Of a stretch of 64,000 bases of DNA, positions 16,781-25,288 are shown piece after piece. This DNA comes from Bacteroidaceae bacterium (GTDB lineage Bacteria; Bacteroidota; Bacteroidia; Bacteroidales; Bacteroidaceae), in contig JAKSLJ010000002.1 of the NCBI GenBank assembly GCA_024401275.1, forward strand, positions 62,001-126,000, in the 5' to 3' direction. Position numbers and translations under genes: made by a program. The first letter of the stretch is position 1, and each line of letters starts with the position of its first letter. The notes beneath the pieces are model-generated. The model was not told where the DNA came from. It did not search any database and was given only the letters and a program-made list of their open reading frames with translations.

Positions 16781-16814
16781 AGAATTGTAGGTTTATTGGA
16801 ACCAGATTAACTAA

Positions 16815-16853
16815 AAAAGTGCACAAAAGAGTTCGACTCCTTTGTGCACTTTT
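16815..16853. terminator. Bidirectional terminator between purN and htpG
   Basis: Seventeen-base arms (AAAAGTGCACAAAAGAG and CTCCTTTGTGCACTTTT) pair with one mismatch around TTCGA. A/T tracts on both sides serve the converging purN and htpG transcripts. Confidence 0.92.
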
Positions 16854-16881
16854 CGTATATTATATATAATACCCGCAAATC

Positions 16882-16974
16882 TATTAAAAGTTCCCCCTTG
16901 TGCTGCGCATCCTTTCGGACTCGCAATCGCTCGCGACTGGCCTTCGGCAAGTTTGGGGGCTAGGGGGCTACTTT
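16882..16974 (-). repeat. Gene-boundary palindromic element, copy B (with about 50-nt insert)
   Basis: On the minus strand AGCCCCCTAGCCCCC directly follows the htpG stop, and CAAGGGGGAACTTTTAAT closes the element, nearly identical to copy C at 48296. Between the arms lies about 50 nt of unrelated GC-rich sequence. Confidence 0.7.
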
Positions 16975-18833
16975 AACAATTCCAGTGATCGCTTAATGAA
17001 CTTCTCGAGCTGTGCGCCCTTGAGAAGATTGTTCTGAAGGAGAGCGAGGTCGATAACCTGAGAGAGTTTCTCTTCGTTGGTAGGAGTTTCAACCTTCTCC
17101 TGAATTTCAGCCATCCAACCCTTGATAAGCTTGTTCTCTGTATTTACTACAACAGTATAAGAGTCTGGCATTTGACCATAGAAGCCCATGCCGCTTTGGA
17201 ACTTGCTCATGTCCTTCATGCGTCGCATCCACTCGTTTTGTGTGATGATGAGCGGAGTCTGTTCGTCAGACATAGGCTGGAAGTCAACGGCAAAGTCAAC
17301 CTTATCCATCTTTGGCATCATGTTCTTCATAGCCTCTGAGAGAGTCTTTGTCTGCTCTTCTGTAAGGTCGGCTTTCTTCGCTTCTTCCTTGACAATCAAG
17401 CGGTCGGCAATGTCTGAGTCAACTCGAACGAAGCGAGTCTTCTCAAGTTTCTGCTCAAGCATTGATGCTGCCGGAACGTCAAGCTGTCCGTCAAGGTTGA
17501 GTACGCTGTAGCCCTTTGCCTTAGCAGCTTCAACGAATGAGTACTGCTCTTCCTTGTTATCCGTGTAGAGATAAACAAGGTTTCCGTCCTTGTCAGTCTG
17601 CTCTGAAGAGATGAGTGTCTTGTACTCTTCGAGAGTGAATGCCTTGTCCTCAACATCCTTTACGAGACAGAAATCCTTTGCACGGTTGTAGAAGTCCTCC
17701 TGAGAAAGCATTCCGTAGTTGATGAAAAGCTTCAGGTCGTTCCACTTCTCTTCGAAATCCTTGCGGTCGTCCTTGAAGAGCTGGTTCAGACGGTCAGCAA
17801 CCTTCTTTGTGATATATGTGGAAATCTTCTTCACATCACGGTCGCTCTGGAGGTAAGAACGGCTAACATTCAGCGGAATGTCCGGAGAATCAATCACGCC
17901 ATGAAGGAGAGTAAGGAACTCTGGCACGATGCCGTCAACTTGGTCAGTAACGAACACTTGGTTGCAATAGAGCTGAATCTTGCCTTTCTGGAGGTCAACG
18001 CTTGAGTTAACGCGAGGGAAGTAGAGAATACCAGTGAGGTTAAATGGATAGTCAACATTGAGGTGAATCCAGAAAAGAGGATCATCCTGCATAGGGTAGA
18101 GTAGGTGGTAGAACTTCTTGTAGTCTTCGTCTGTGAGAGAAGAAGGAGTCTTTGCCCACATTGGCTCATTGCCGTTTATTACGTTGTCTTCCTCTGTTTC
18201 AACCTGCTTGCCTTCCTTCCATTCTGTCTTCTTTCCGAATACGATGTTCACTGGCATGAAGAGACAGTATTTCTTCAGCAGGCCTTCAATCTTGTCCTTC
18301 TCAAGAAACTCCTTGCAGTCCTCGGCAATGTGGAGAATGATGTCTGTTCCGCGACCTTCCTTCTCTGCGTCAGAGAGCTCGTATTCAGGCGAACCGTCGC
18401 AACTCCATTTCACAGCCTTTGAGCCTTCCTTATAGCTCTTAGTGATGATTTCCACCTTGTCGCTGACCATGAATGAACTGTAGAAGCCAAGTCCGAAATG
18501 ACCAATAATGGCATTTGCCGAGTCCTTGTATTTCTCAATGAAGTCAGTAACGCCAGAGAACGCAATCTGGTTAATGTATTTCTCAATCTCCTCTTCAGTC
18601 ATACCGATACCGCGGTCAGAGATTGTTATTGTTCCAGCATCCTTGTTCAGCGCAACGCGAACGGCAAGGTCTTCGCCTTCGAGTGCGTCTGAGCCGAGGA
18701 TAGTCTTGAGTTTCTGTGTAGCGTCAACAGCGTTGGAAACCATCTCGCGAAGAAAGATTTCGTGATCGCTGTATAAGAATTTTTTGATTACCGGGAAGAT
18801 GTTCTCGGTGGTTACTCCAATATTTCCTTTCAT
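16968..18833 (-). CDS. htpG: Molecular chaperone HtpG (Hsp90)
   Basis: An ATP-dependent cytosolic chaperone. The 621-residue protein has the GHKL ATPase domain with FLREMVSNAVDAT (28-40), TISDRGIGMTEEEI, IGHFGLGFYSSFMV and GRGTDIILHI, then the middle and C-terminal dimerisation domains. The start MKGNIGVTTENIFPVIKKFLYSDHEIF fits homologues. A nested inverted repeat at 18854-18898 overlaps the likely promoter and may be a stress operator. A palindromic element begins at the stop codon. Confidence 0.97.
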   Translation of the reverse strand: MKGNIGVTTENIFPVIKKFLYSDHEIFLREMVSNAVDATQKLKTILGSDALEGEDLAVRVALNKDAGTITISDRGIGMTEEEIEKYINQIAFSGVTDFIEKYKDSANAIIGHFGLGFYSSFMVSDKVEIITKSYKEGSKAVKWSCDGSPEYELSDAEKEGRGTDIILHIAEDCKEFLEKDKIEGLLKKYCLFMPVNIVFGKKTEWKEGKQVETEEDNVINGNEPMWAKTPSSLTDEDYKKFYHLLYPMQDDPLFWIHLNVDYPFNLTGILYFPRVNSSVDLQKGKIQLYCNQVFVTDQVDGIVPEFLTLLHGVIDSPDIPLNVSRSYLQSDRDVKKISTYITKKVADRLNQLFKDDRKDFEEKWNDLKLFINYGMLSQEDFYNRAKDFCLVKDVEDKAFTLEEYKTLISSEQTDKDGNLVYLYTDNKEEQYSFVEAAKAKGYSVLNLDGQLDVPAASMLEQKLEKTRFVRVDSDIADRLIVKEEAKKADLTEEQTKTLSEAMKNMMPKMDKVDFAVDFQPMSDEQTPLIITQNEWMRRMKDMSKFQSGMGFYGQMPDSYTVVVNTENKLIKGWMAEIQEKVETPTNEEKLSQVIDLALLQNNLLKGAQLEKFIKRSLELLK

Positions 18834-18853
18834 ATTAGTTTTAATTTGTTAAG

Positions 18854-18898
18854 GTTTGCATTATGCGTTTATATAATATACGCATTTTTATTGCAAAC
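18854..18898 (-). promoter_or_regulatory. Nested inverted repeat over the htpG promoter
   Basis: GTTTGCA...TTGCAAAC (outer arms) encloses ATGCGT...ACGCAT (inner arms, 11-nt AT centre). On the minus strand TTTG within the outer arm is followed after 20 bp by TATAAACG, a possible weak promoter, so the dyad would overlap RNA polymerase. It is a candidate heat-shock operator; it does not match the CIRCE sequence. Confidence 0.55.
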
Positions 18899-18910
18899 TC
18901 CGTGCCAAAC

Positions 18911-21421
18911 TTATTTCGTTTCTTTGTTGGATGCTTGCTTTTTGATGAAGAAAACAACAAGTAGGAAGAATATCAGCAGAAGTGCATAGCCAATGTATGC
19001 AATTGTTTCTGTAGTGTCAATAGATGTTGGATAGAACATTAATTCTACCTTATGCTTGCCTTGAGGCACAACTATAGCGCGAAGAATATAGTTCACGCGA
19101 CCTACAGGAACTTCTTTGCCATCAATTGTTGCAGTCCATCCTGGATAGTAAATTTCAGAGAACACAAGAGTTGATTTCTTGTCTGTTTCTACATCGTAGG
19201 TCAGATGGTTTGGCTTGTAGTCTGTAATCTGAACCGAACCTTTGACAGAGTCGTTTGCGGTACATTCCAGTTCTGCTGCAAACTTCTTGTCGGCAACAGC
19301 TTCATTGTGAAGGTTTATTTTGCCGATAGCTGATAGTTCTTGGTCAGCATTCTCTACGAAAGTAACCTTGTTTACGAACCATGCATTGCCCATGGCATGT
19401 GGATTCTTTTGTATGGTGCGCTTGTTGTCTTGAAGCGGAAGAATCATGTAGCGCATGTTGAGCATATCAAGTATAGGCATAACGCTATCAGCATTCACAG
19501 CATCAATGTCACCTTCTGCCTTAATAAGTGCATTGAGGGAAGTGCTCATCTCAGGCGAGATGTAGGTGTTGATCATGTCTTGATAACGCTGGAGTTTCGC
19601 AGCATGGTAGCCACCAATAGACTTATGGTAGTAAGAAGTCTCGTTTTCGTTGAAAGTGTTAGAAGCATAGTTTAGCACTCGGTAGTTTCCGCAGTCGCTC
19701 TTATCCTTCAATATTTCTGCATCCTCTGCTGTCATAGGCTGTGCATTGTCGCGTACTTCTGGCTCAACGAACATGTCATTATGGAGATAGCGCTTGTTTA
19801 TCTGCCACATATCTACAAGGCAAAGCACGATAAGTGCTGCTGTCATATAGTCAGCCTTCAACCAATTCTTTATGTATGCGAAGACAATTGCTACGCCAAT
19901 AAGGATAATAATTACCGAACGCCATGCGTCAGCTGAGAACATAGCCTCGCGCATCTCTGTCAGATTGGCAATTATTGCGCCGCGATACTCGTCAGGAATC
20001 TGCTGGAGACTTGCCATCTCAGAAGTTGAAATCACGCTTCCGAGCATGCTTGGAGCAATGGCAAAGAGTAGGGCGATGCCTGCGGTTAATGCTGTGCTTA
20101 CCCAGAGCCAACGGTAGTTCTTTCCTAGACATTCAGGTTCCTCTACAACTTTCTTCAAGGCAAGCATGCCAAGGAGAGGCATCGTGAATTCTGCGATAAC
20201 GAGTATTGATGCTACCGTACGGAACTTAGAATACATTGGGAAGTAGTCAATGAAGAAGTCTGTCAGCGGCATGAAATTCTTTCCCCACGAGAGAAGAACG
20301 CTGACAATAGTAGCTGCAAGCAGAGCCCACTTAAGCGGTCCTTTTACAACGATAAGTCCAAGAATGAACAGCAAGCATACGAAAGCACCTATATAAACAG
20401 GGCCAGAAGTACCAGGTTGTTCGCCCCAATACTGTCCAATTTGCTGATAAATCTGCTCAAACTGTGGATCAGCCTTTGCCATCGCAGTTTTGTTGGCAGA
20501 AAGTGGAACCGAAGCACCACCTTTTGCGTTCGGCACGAGAAGAGTCCATGTTTCATCTATGCCGTAACTCCATTGTGTGATGTATGCACGATCAAGGCCT
20601 GAACGACCAGCCTGAGCTTCATCCGTGTTCTTTTTCTGTGTCAGTTCCGAGCCGCCGCGCATGGTTTCCTTTTGATATTCCCATGTGTGGTAAAGGTTGC
20701 TGGCATTGAGCATAAGAGCTATAACTGCCGACGCAAAGCAAACTCCAAGTGCCTTGCCTATGTGGGCATACTCCTTTTTCTTAACAGCATCAATTATAAA
20801 CGCTATTACCATGAAGACGATGATAAACATGTAGTAGTATGTCATCTGTACATGGTTTGCCTGGATTTCAAAACCTGCAAAGAGCGATGTAACGAGCAAG
20901 GCAAGCAGATATTTCTTCTTGAATGCCAATACTATACCTGCGATCATTGGTGGCAGGTAGGCAAGTGCCCAAACCTTCCATATATGTCCCGCCGCAATAA
21001 TGATGAAGAAATAGCTCGAGAATGCCCATACAATAGCTCCAAGAGCTGCCATCCATTCCTTGAAGTTAAAAGCTCGCATCAAGATGTAGAAGCCAAGAAG
21101 ATAGACAAAAACATACCACACATAGTCAGGCATCCACAGGTGGTAAGCTTTTACGAAAACATCCAGCGGCTTCTGCGAGTCGTAGGCTGGGGTCGTTTGG
21201 TAAGTAGGCATGCCGCTGAATACAGAACCAGTCCATCGAGACTGTTCGCCTGTTTTTTCCTTATACTCACTTGTCTCCTGTCCACCTCCACGACCCGCAG
21301 AAGCGTCGTGTTGGAATAGAATCTTGCCGTCCATGACAGCTGGAGAGAAGTAAGCAAACGAGATGGCAGCAAAGAATACTACCACCAGAATGTCAAAAAT
21401 ACGATTCTTCAGTATTTTCAT
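18911..21421 (-). CDS. YfhO-family integral membrane protein
   Basis: 836 residues with about a dozen hydrophobic spans in residues 8-550, then a periplasmic beta-rich domain (LVFSEIYYPGWTATIDGKEVPVGRVNYILRAIVVPQGKHKVELMFYP region) and a final span before KKQASNKETK. This is the layout of the YfhO/GT-C-like family, thought to act in cell-surface polysaccharide or lipoteichoic glycosylation in Gram-positives; in Bacteroidetes the role is not known to me. pgeF is upstream with 81 bp between them. Confidence 0.85.
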   Translation of the reverse strand: MKILKNRIFDILVVVFFAAISFAYFSPAVMDGKILFQHDASAGRGGGQETSEYKEKTGEQSRWTGSVFSGMPTYQTTPAYDSQKPLDVFVKAYHLWMPDYVWYVFVYLLGFYILMRAFNFKEWMAALGAIVWAFSSYFFIIIAAGHIWKVWALAYLPPMIAGIVLAFKKKYLLALLVTSLFAGFEIQANHVQMTYYYMFIIVFMVIAFIIDAVKKKEYAHIGKALGVCFASAVIALMLNASNLYHTWEYQKETMRGGSELTQKKNTDEAQAGRSGLDRAYITQWSYGIDETWTLLVPNAKGGASVPLSANKTAMAKADPQFEQIYQQIGQYWGEQPGTSGPVYIGAFVCLLFILGLIVVKGPLKWALLAATIVSVLLSWGKNFMPLTDFFIDYFPMYSKFRTVASILVIAEFTMPLLGMLALKKVVEEPECLGKNYRWLWVSTALTAGIALLFAIAPSMLGSVISTSEMASLQQIPDEYRGAIIANLTEMREAMFSADAWRSVIIILIGVAIVFAYIKNWLKADYMTAALIVLCLVDMWQINKRYLHNDMFVEPEVRDNAQPMTAEDAEILKDKSDCGNYRVLNYASNTFNENETSYYHKSIGGYHAAKLQRYQDMINTYISPEMSTSLNALIKAEGDIDAVNADSVMPILDMLNMRYMILPLQDNKRTIQKNPHAMGNAWFVNKVTFVENADQELSAIGKINLHNEAVADKKFAAELECTANDSVKGSVQITDYKPNHLTYDVETDKKSTLVFSEIYYPGWTATIDGKEVPVGRVNYILRAIVVPQGKHKVELMFYPTSIDTTETIAYIGYALLLIFFLLVVFFIKKQASNKETK

Positions 21422-21502
21422 TTTTATGCTTTTATTTATGTTTTTCGCAATAAATCGCGTGCGAAATTACGCAATTCTCAGTAAATATACAATTATATAG
21501 TG

Positions 21503-22183
21503 TTATTGCAGCTTTATTGTATTTATTATGCGCTGGCGGTCGAATTGTTTTCCAAGACGTCGAGCGGAGAAGAACTGATCGTGAAGTGTCCAAGTACATT
21601 CCGGACGAACCTCGATGTTGTCTTCATTTACACCTGAGAGAAGTAGTTCTATGCGGCAAACTGCAGGAAGGTCAATGTGCCACTTCAAGTTTGATTCTTG
21701 CTCAGACATGGACATTGGCTTCATGCGTTTTGCAGGAACTCCGCTGCTTTTCAACTCTTCCATGGCTGCAAACTTTTCGTAAACCTCATCGCCTACTTCA
21801 AAGGCATCAACATGAATGCATGGCCCGATGACGGCGCATATATCGGCAGGATTGGTAGAGAACTCTTCCTTCATGCGAGTTATTGTAGCGGAGATAATGT
21901 TCTGTACAGTTCCTTTCCAACCGGAATGAATTGCGGCAATAGCTTGGTGTCCAGCATCGTAAAGGAGAATAGGCACGCAGTCGGCTGTCTTAACACCAAT
22001 ACGAAGGCCATGTTCGTTGGTGATAAGAGCGTCAATGCCTGTGCTGTCGTCAATCTCTTGCGGAACACGGCGGACAAAAGCTGTATGCGCCTGATGAGCA
22101 GGGAGAATGACAGGAAAGTCTATTTCATCTGATATGTTGGTAGAAAAGGCAGAGACACCTTCTCCTATATTGTAATGGAGCAC
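21503..22183 (-). CDS. pgeF: Peptidoglycan editing factor, YfiH/laccase-domain family
   Basis: A zinc-containing protein of the multicopper-polyphenol-oxidase-like family; E. coli PgeF removes wrongly incorporated residues from peptidoglycan precursors, and relatives act as purine nucleoside phosphorylases. The 226-residue protein has the zinc-site motifs HQAH, TADCVPILLYD and AIHSGWKGTV, then GPCIHVDAFEVGDEVYEKF. The start is GTG at 22183: an in-frame stop lies upstream and no ATG is available before the conserved region. It is 37 bp downstream of pepD. Confidence 0.88.
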   Translation of the reverse strand: MLHYNIGEGVSAFSTNISDEIDFPVILPAHQAHTAFVRRVPQEIDDSTGIDALITNEHGLRIGVKTADCVPILLYDAGHQAIAAIHSGWKGTVQNIISATITRMKEEFSTNPADICAVIGPCIHVDAFEVGDEVYEKFAAMEELKSSGVPAKRMKPMSMSEQESNLKWHIDLPAVCRIELLLSGVNEDNIEVRPECTWTLHDQFFSARRLGKQFDRQRIINTIKLQ

Positions 22184-22220
22184 CTTTGAGATTTCTATTT
22201 TGGGGATTTATAATCTGCAA

Positions 22221-23660
22221 TTATACCTTCTTCAAAATTGCGAGCAAATGCTTCCAAACCATATCAACAGTAGGGATAAGGAGTCGCTCGTCTGGAGAAT
22301 GGACGCCGCGAAGAGTTGGGCCGAAGCTTACCATATCAAGGTTAGGATAGCGTTCAGAGAAAAGTCCGCACTCAAGTCCTGCATGAATGCCAAGAACGAG
22401 AGGTTCTTTGCCGAAGAGTTCCTTATATGTCTGTACAGTGATGTCGGTCAGTTTGCTGTTTGGATTCATCTTCCATGCTGGATAGCCATCACCTTGAACG
22501 ACCTCTGCGCCAGCAAGTTGGAAGCAAGCCTTGACTGTTGCTGCCATGTTTCGTAGGTTACTCATAACGTTTGAACGCTGTGAAGCAACAACCTTTATCT
22601 CTGTATTTGTCGTATCAACGGAAGCAACGTTGCTTGATGTCTCTACAAGCCATGCGATAGCCTCATCTTGACAGTTTGTGTAAACGCCGTTGTCAATAGC
22701 TTGAAGAGCGCGGATAACATTTGTGCTCACTGCTTTAGGAAGCACAGGTTCTGCGTCGCAGCTCTCCATATGAAACTGCATGTTTGGCTCTGTTACATGG
22801 AACTCTTCTTCGAACTCTGAAACCATAATATTCCAATCTACACGAACATTTTCCTTTTCTGAGAAAGGTACTGCGAAGACGATAATGCCATCACGAGGAA
22901 TTGCATTGTGCATACGACCAGAAGCGAATGAAGCGAGACGAAGATCCGTCTTCTCCTGTTCCGCATAGAGGAAGCGAGAGAGAAGTTTTATGGCGTTGGC
23001 GCGTTTCTTGTTGATGTCATCGCCGCTATGACCGCCAGTCAAACCCTGTATCTGTGCCTTCAAGAAGAAGTACTTTTCTGGAGCAGCCTCTTTTTCGAAG
23101 CGGAAGAAAGCCTCTGTGTTGATGCCACCTGCACAAGATACGAAAATTTGTCCTTCATCCTCGCTGTCAAGGTTGATGAGCATAGAGCCAGTCATGAAAT
23201 CGCCCTTCATGCCCATAGCGCCTGTAAGACCAGTTTCTTCATCGCGTGTGAAGACGCACTCAAGAGGACCATGCTCGAAATTTCCGTCGAGAATTGCGAG
23301 TTCCATTGCGACGCCGATACCATCGTCAGCACCGAGAGTTGTTCCCTTTGCCTTCATCCATTCTCCGTCGATGTAAGTCTGAATAGGATCATTGTTGAAG
23401 TCTATCTCACAGTCAGGGAGTTTCTCGCATACCATGTCCATATGGCTCTGGAGAATGACTGTCGGTTTGTCTTCCATACCAGTAGAAGCTGGTTTGCGGA
23501 TAATAACGTTACCTGTTTCATCGACTACAGTTTCAAGACCGCGACTTTCACCGAATTGCTTAAGGAAATCAATCATTTTCTCCTCGTGCTTTGAAGGGCG
23601 TGGTATGCTGTTTATCTTTGCGAATTGTTCAAATACGCAAGTTGGTTGTAAATTTGTCAT
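22221..23660 (-). CDS. pepD: Aminoacyl-histidine dipeptidase (beta-Ala-His dipeptidase)
   Basis: A zinc peptidase of family M20 that splits dipeptides such as Xaa-His in the cytoplasm. The 479-residue length is typical of PepD. Metal and catalytic motifs are visible: LQSHMDMVCEK, GADDGIGVAMELA, TRDEETGLTGAMG and, near the end, GIHAGLECGLF. It precedes pgeF in the same orientation. Confidence 0.95.
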   Translation of the reverse strand: MTNLQPTCVFEQFAKINSIPRPSKHEEKMIDFLKQFGESRGLETVVDETGNVIIRKPASTGMEDKPTVILQSHMDMVCEKLPDCEIDFNNDPIQTYIDGEWMKAKGTTLGADDGIGVAMELAILDGNFEHGPLECVFTRDEETGLTGAMGMKGDFMTGSMLINLDSEDEGQIFVSCAGGINTEAFFRFEKEAAPEKYFFLKAQIQGLTGGHSGDDINKKRANAIKLLSRFLYAEQEKTDLRLASFASGRMHNAIPRDGIIVFAVPFSEKENVRVDWNIMVSEFEEEFHVTEPNMQFHMESCDAEPVLPKAVSTNVIRALQAIDNGVYTNCQDEAIAWLVETSSNVASVDTTNTEIKVVASQRSNVMSNLRNMAATVKACFQLAGAEVVQGDGYPAWKMNPNSKLTDITVQTYKELFGKEPLVLGIHAGLECGLFSERYPNLDMVSFGPTLRGVHSPDERLLIPTVDMVWKHLLAILKKV

Positions 23661-23710
23661 TTTGTTTTTGTTTTTGAGTATTTAAGTTTTTTTGCTTTCA
23701 CACACATTAA

Positions 23711-25276
23711 TTAATATTTAACCTTGATCTTTACACCCTTACTCTCGTTCTGCATACGGTCAAGAGCCGTAACGCAATAATACAAAACTTGTTTCTTGTG
23801 TCCTCTTGGAACAGCAGGCAACTTGTAGAAGGTGTTTGTTGTATAGGCTACGATTTTCGACTGATCGTTTAGGTCAATCTTATCGCCATCCTTGAATCTA
23901 TAGATAATGTATCTTACTGCTTTGTCCTTCCAGTTCTTTCCGCTTGGTGCTGTCCAGAACAGAACATTGTCAGCACCGGAGTTTATGAACTTAAGAGCAG
24001 AAACCTCGTTTGGTCCTTTGCCGTCAATGAAAGGCATCTTCGGCTGTAGAACAGGATCGTTCCAATACTGTTGCTGGAGACGGTTGCCGTAGTTCCCATA
24101 ATTGTCCACGGCGCGTCGTGAATACCAGAGAACAGTACCTTTTACATTTTTCATCTTCTCATGAAGTTGATATTTTGCTGCCATCTGGTCTTGAGAAGGA
24201 TTGCTCAAGTCCTTATTATCAACGGTACGCTCAATATCTTCACCAATGTATAGCGGACGATTTGTGAAGTTCTTGTCCCACCATCCGATAAGTGTCTTGT
24301 AGTCAGCAGCCTTATGTCCAATCTGCCAATATAGCTGAGGAACGGTATAATCTACCCAACCTTTCTTGTCCCAAAGAAGACAGTCGGCATAAAGATCATC
24401 GTAGTTCTGAGTTCCGTTTGTCTCGCTTCCGTTCGGATCGTTGCGTTTGTTGCGGTAAATTCCAAAAGGAGATACGCCGAATTTTACCCAAGGCTTTACA
24501 TTCTTGATGGTAGAAGAAAGCTGTTGTATGAATATGTTAACATTGTTACGACGCCAATCTCCAAGAGACATTGGCTGTCCCTGACAATGCTGAACATAGT
24601 AATTATAGTTGTTGCTGTCAGGAATAGGCTGACCGCCAGCAGGATATGGGTAGAAATAATCGTCTATATGTATGCCATCGACATCATATCTTCCTACGAT
24701 GTCAGCCACAACTTTGCAAGTATAGTCGCGACACTCTTTGTACGCAGGATTCAATATTGTCAGTCCGTCGTACTTGAAGCAATATTCAGGATGGAGAACA
24801 GCAATATGGTTTGAAGCAAGGTCTTTTGTGGATTTCGTCAGCGCACGATAAGGATTTATCCAGGCATGAAGTTCCATATTGCGTTTATGACATTCGGTTA
24901 TCATCCATTGCAAAGGATCCCAGAACGGTTCCGGAGCTTTTCCTTGTTTGCCTGTAAGGAATTTGCTCCAAGGCTCGATGTTGCTCTGATAGAGTGCATC
25001 ACATTCTGGGCGAACCTGAAATATGATGGCATTTGCACCCTGACTCTTCAGCACATTAAGCTGCTTGAGAAGATTCATTTGCATCTCTGCTGTTGACATC
25101 CCCTGGAACTGGCCGTTCACACATTGAATCCATGCAGCACGGAACTCGCGTTTCTTGGTATCATCTCCCAAGGAAACGACAGAGGTCTTTGTCTTGCAAG
25201 AATTCAATAATAAGGCAACTGCAACCAATGAGAGCAGGAAATATATCTTTGAACTTTTTTTCAACATATTATACAT
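23711..25276 (-). CDS. GHL10 (DUF187) family lipoprotein, putative glycoside hydrolase
   Basis: 521 residues with a lipobox (ALLLNSCKTK, Cys near 27), so predicted to be membrane-anchored outside the cytoplasm. A TIM-barrel domain of the glycosyl-hydrolase-like 10 (DUF187) type follows: REFRAAWIQCVNGQ, NAIIFQVRPECDALY, ELHAWINPYRAL, DGIHIDDYFYPYP and VSPFGIYRN. Members such as E. coli YddW (DigH) cleave denuded peptidoglycan glycans. The C-terminal about 100 residues look like a fibronectin III-type module. A second ATG nine bases downstream (MLKKSSK) is an equally good start. Confidence 0.88.
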   Translation of the reverse strand: MYNMLKKSSKIYFLLSLVAVALLLNSCKTKTSVVSLGDDTKKREFRAAWIQCVNGQFQGMSTAEMQMNLLKQLNVLKSQGANAIIFQVRPECDALYQSNIEPWSKFLTGKQGKAPEPFWDPLQWMITECHKRNMELHAWINPYRALTKSTKDLASNHIAVLHPEYCFKYDGLTILNPAYKECRDYTCKVVADIVGRYDVDGIHIDDYFYPYPAGGQPIPDSNNYNYYVQHCQGQPMSLGDWRRNNVNIFIQQLSSTIKNVKPWVKFGVSPFGIYRNKRNDPNGSETNGTQNYDDLYADCLLWDKKGWVDYTVPQLYWQIGHKAADYKTLIGWWDKNFTNRPLYIGEDIERTVDNKDLSNPSQDQMAAKYQLHEKMKNVKGTVLWYSRRAVDNYGNYGNRLQQQYWNDPVLQPKMPFIDGKGPNEVSALKFINSGADNVLFWTAPSGKNWKDKAVRYIIYRFKDGDKIDLNDQSKIVAYTTNTFYKLPAVPRGHKKQVLYYCVTALDRMQNESKGVKIKVKY

Positions 25277-25288
25277 TATAAATATAAA

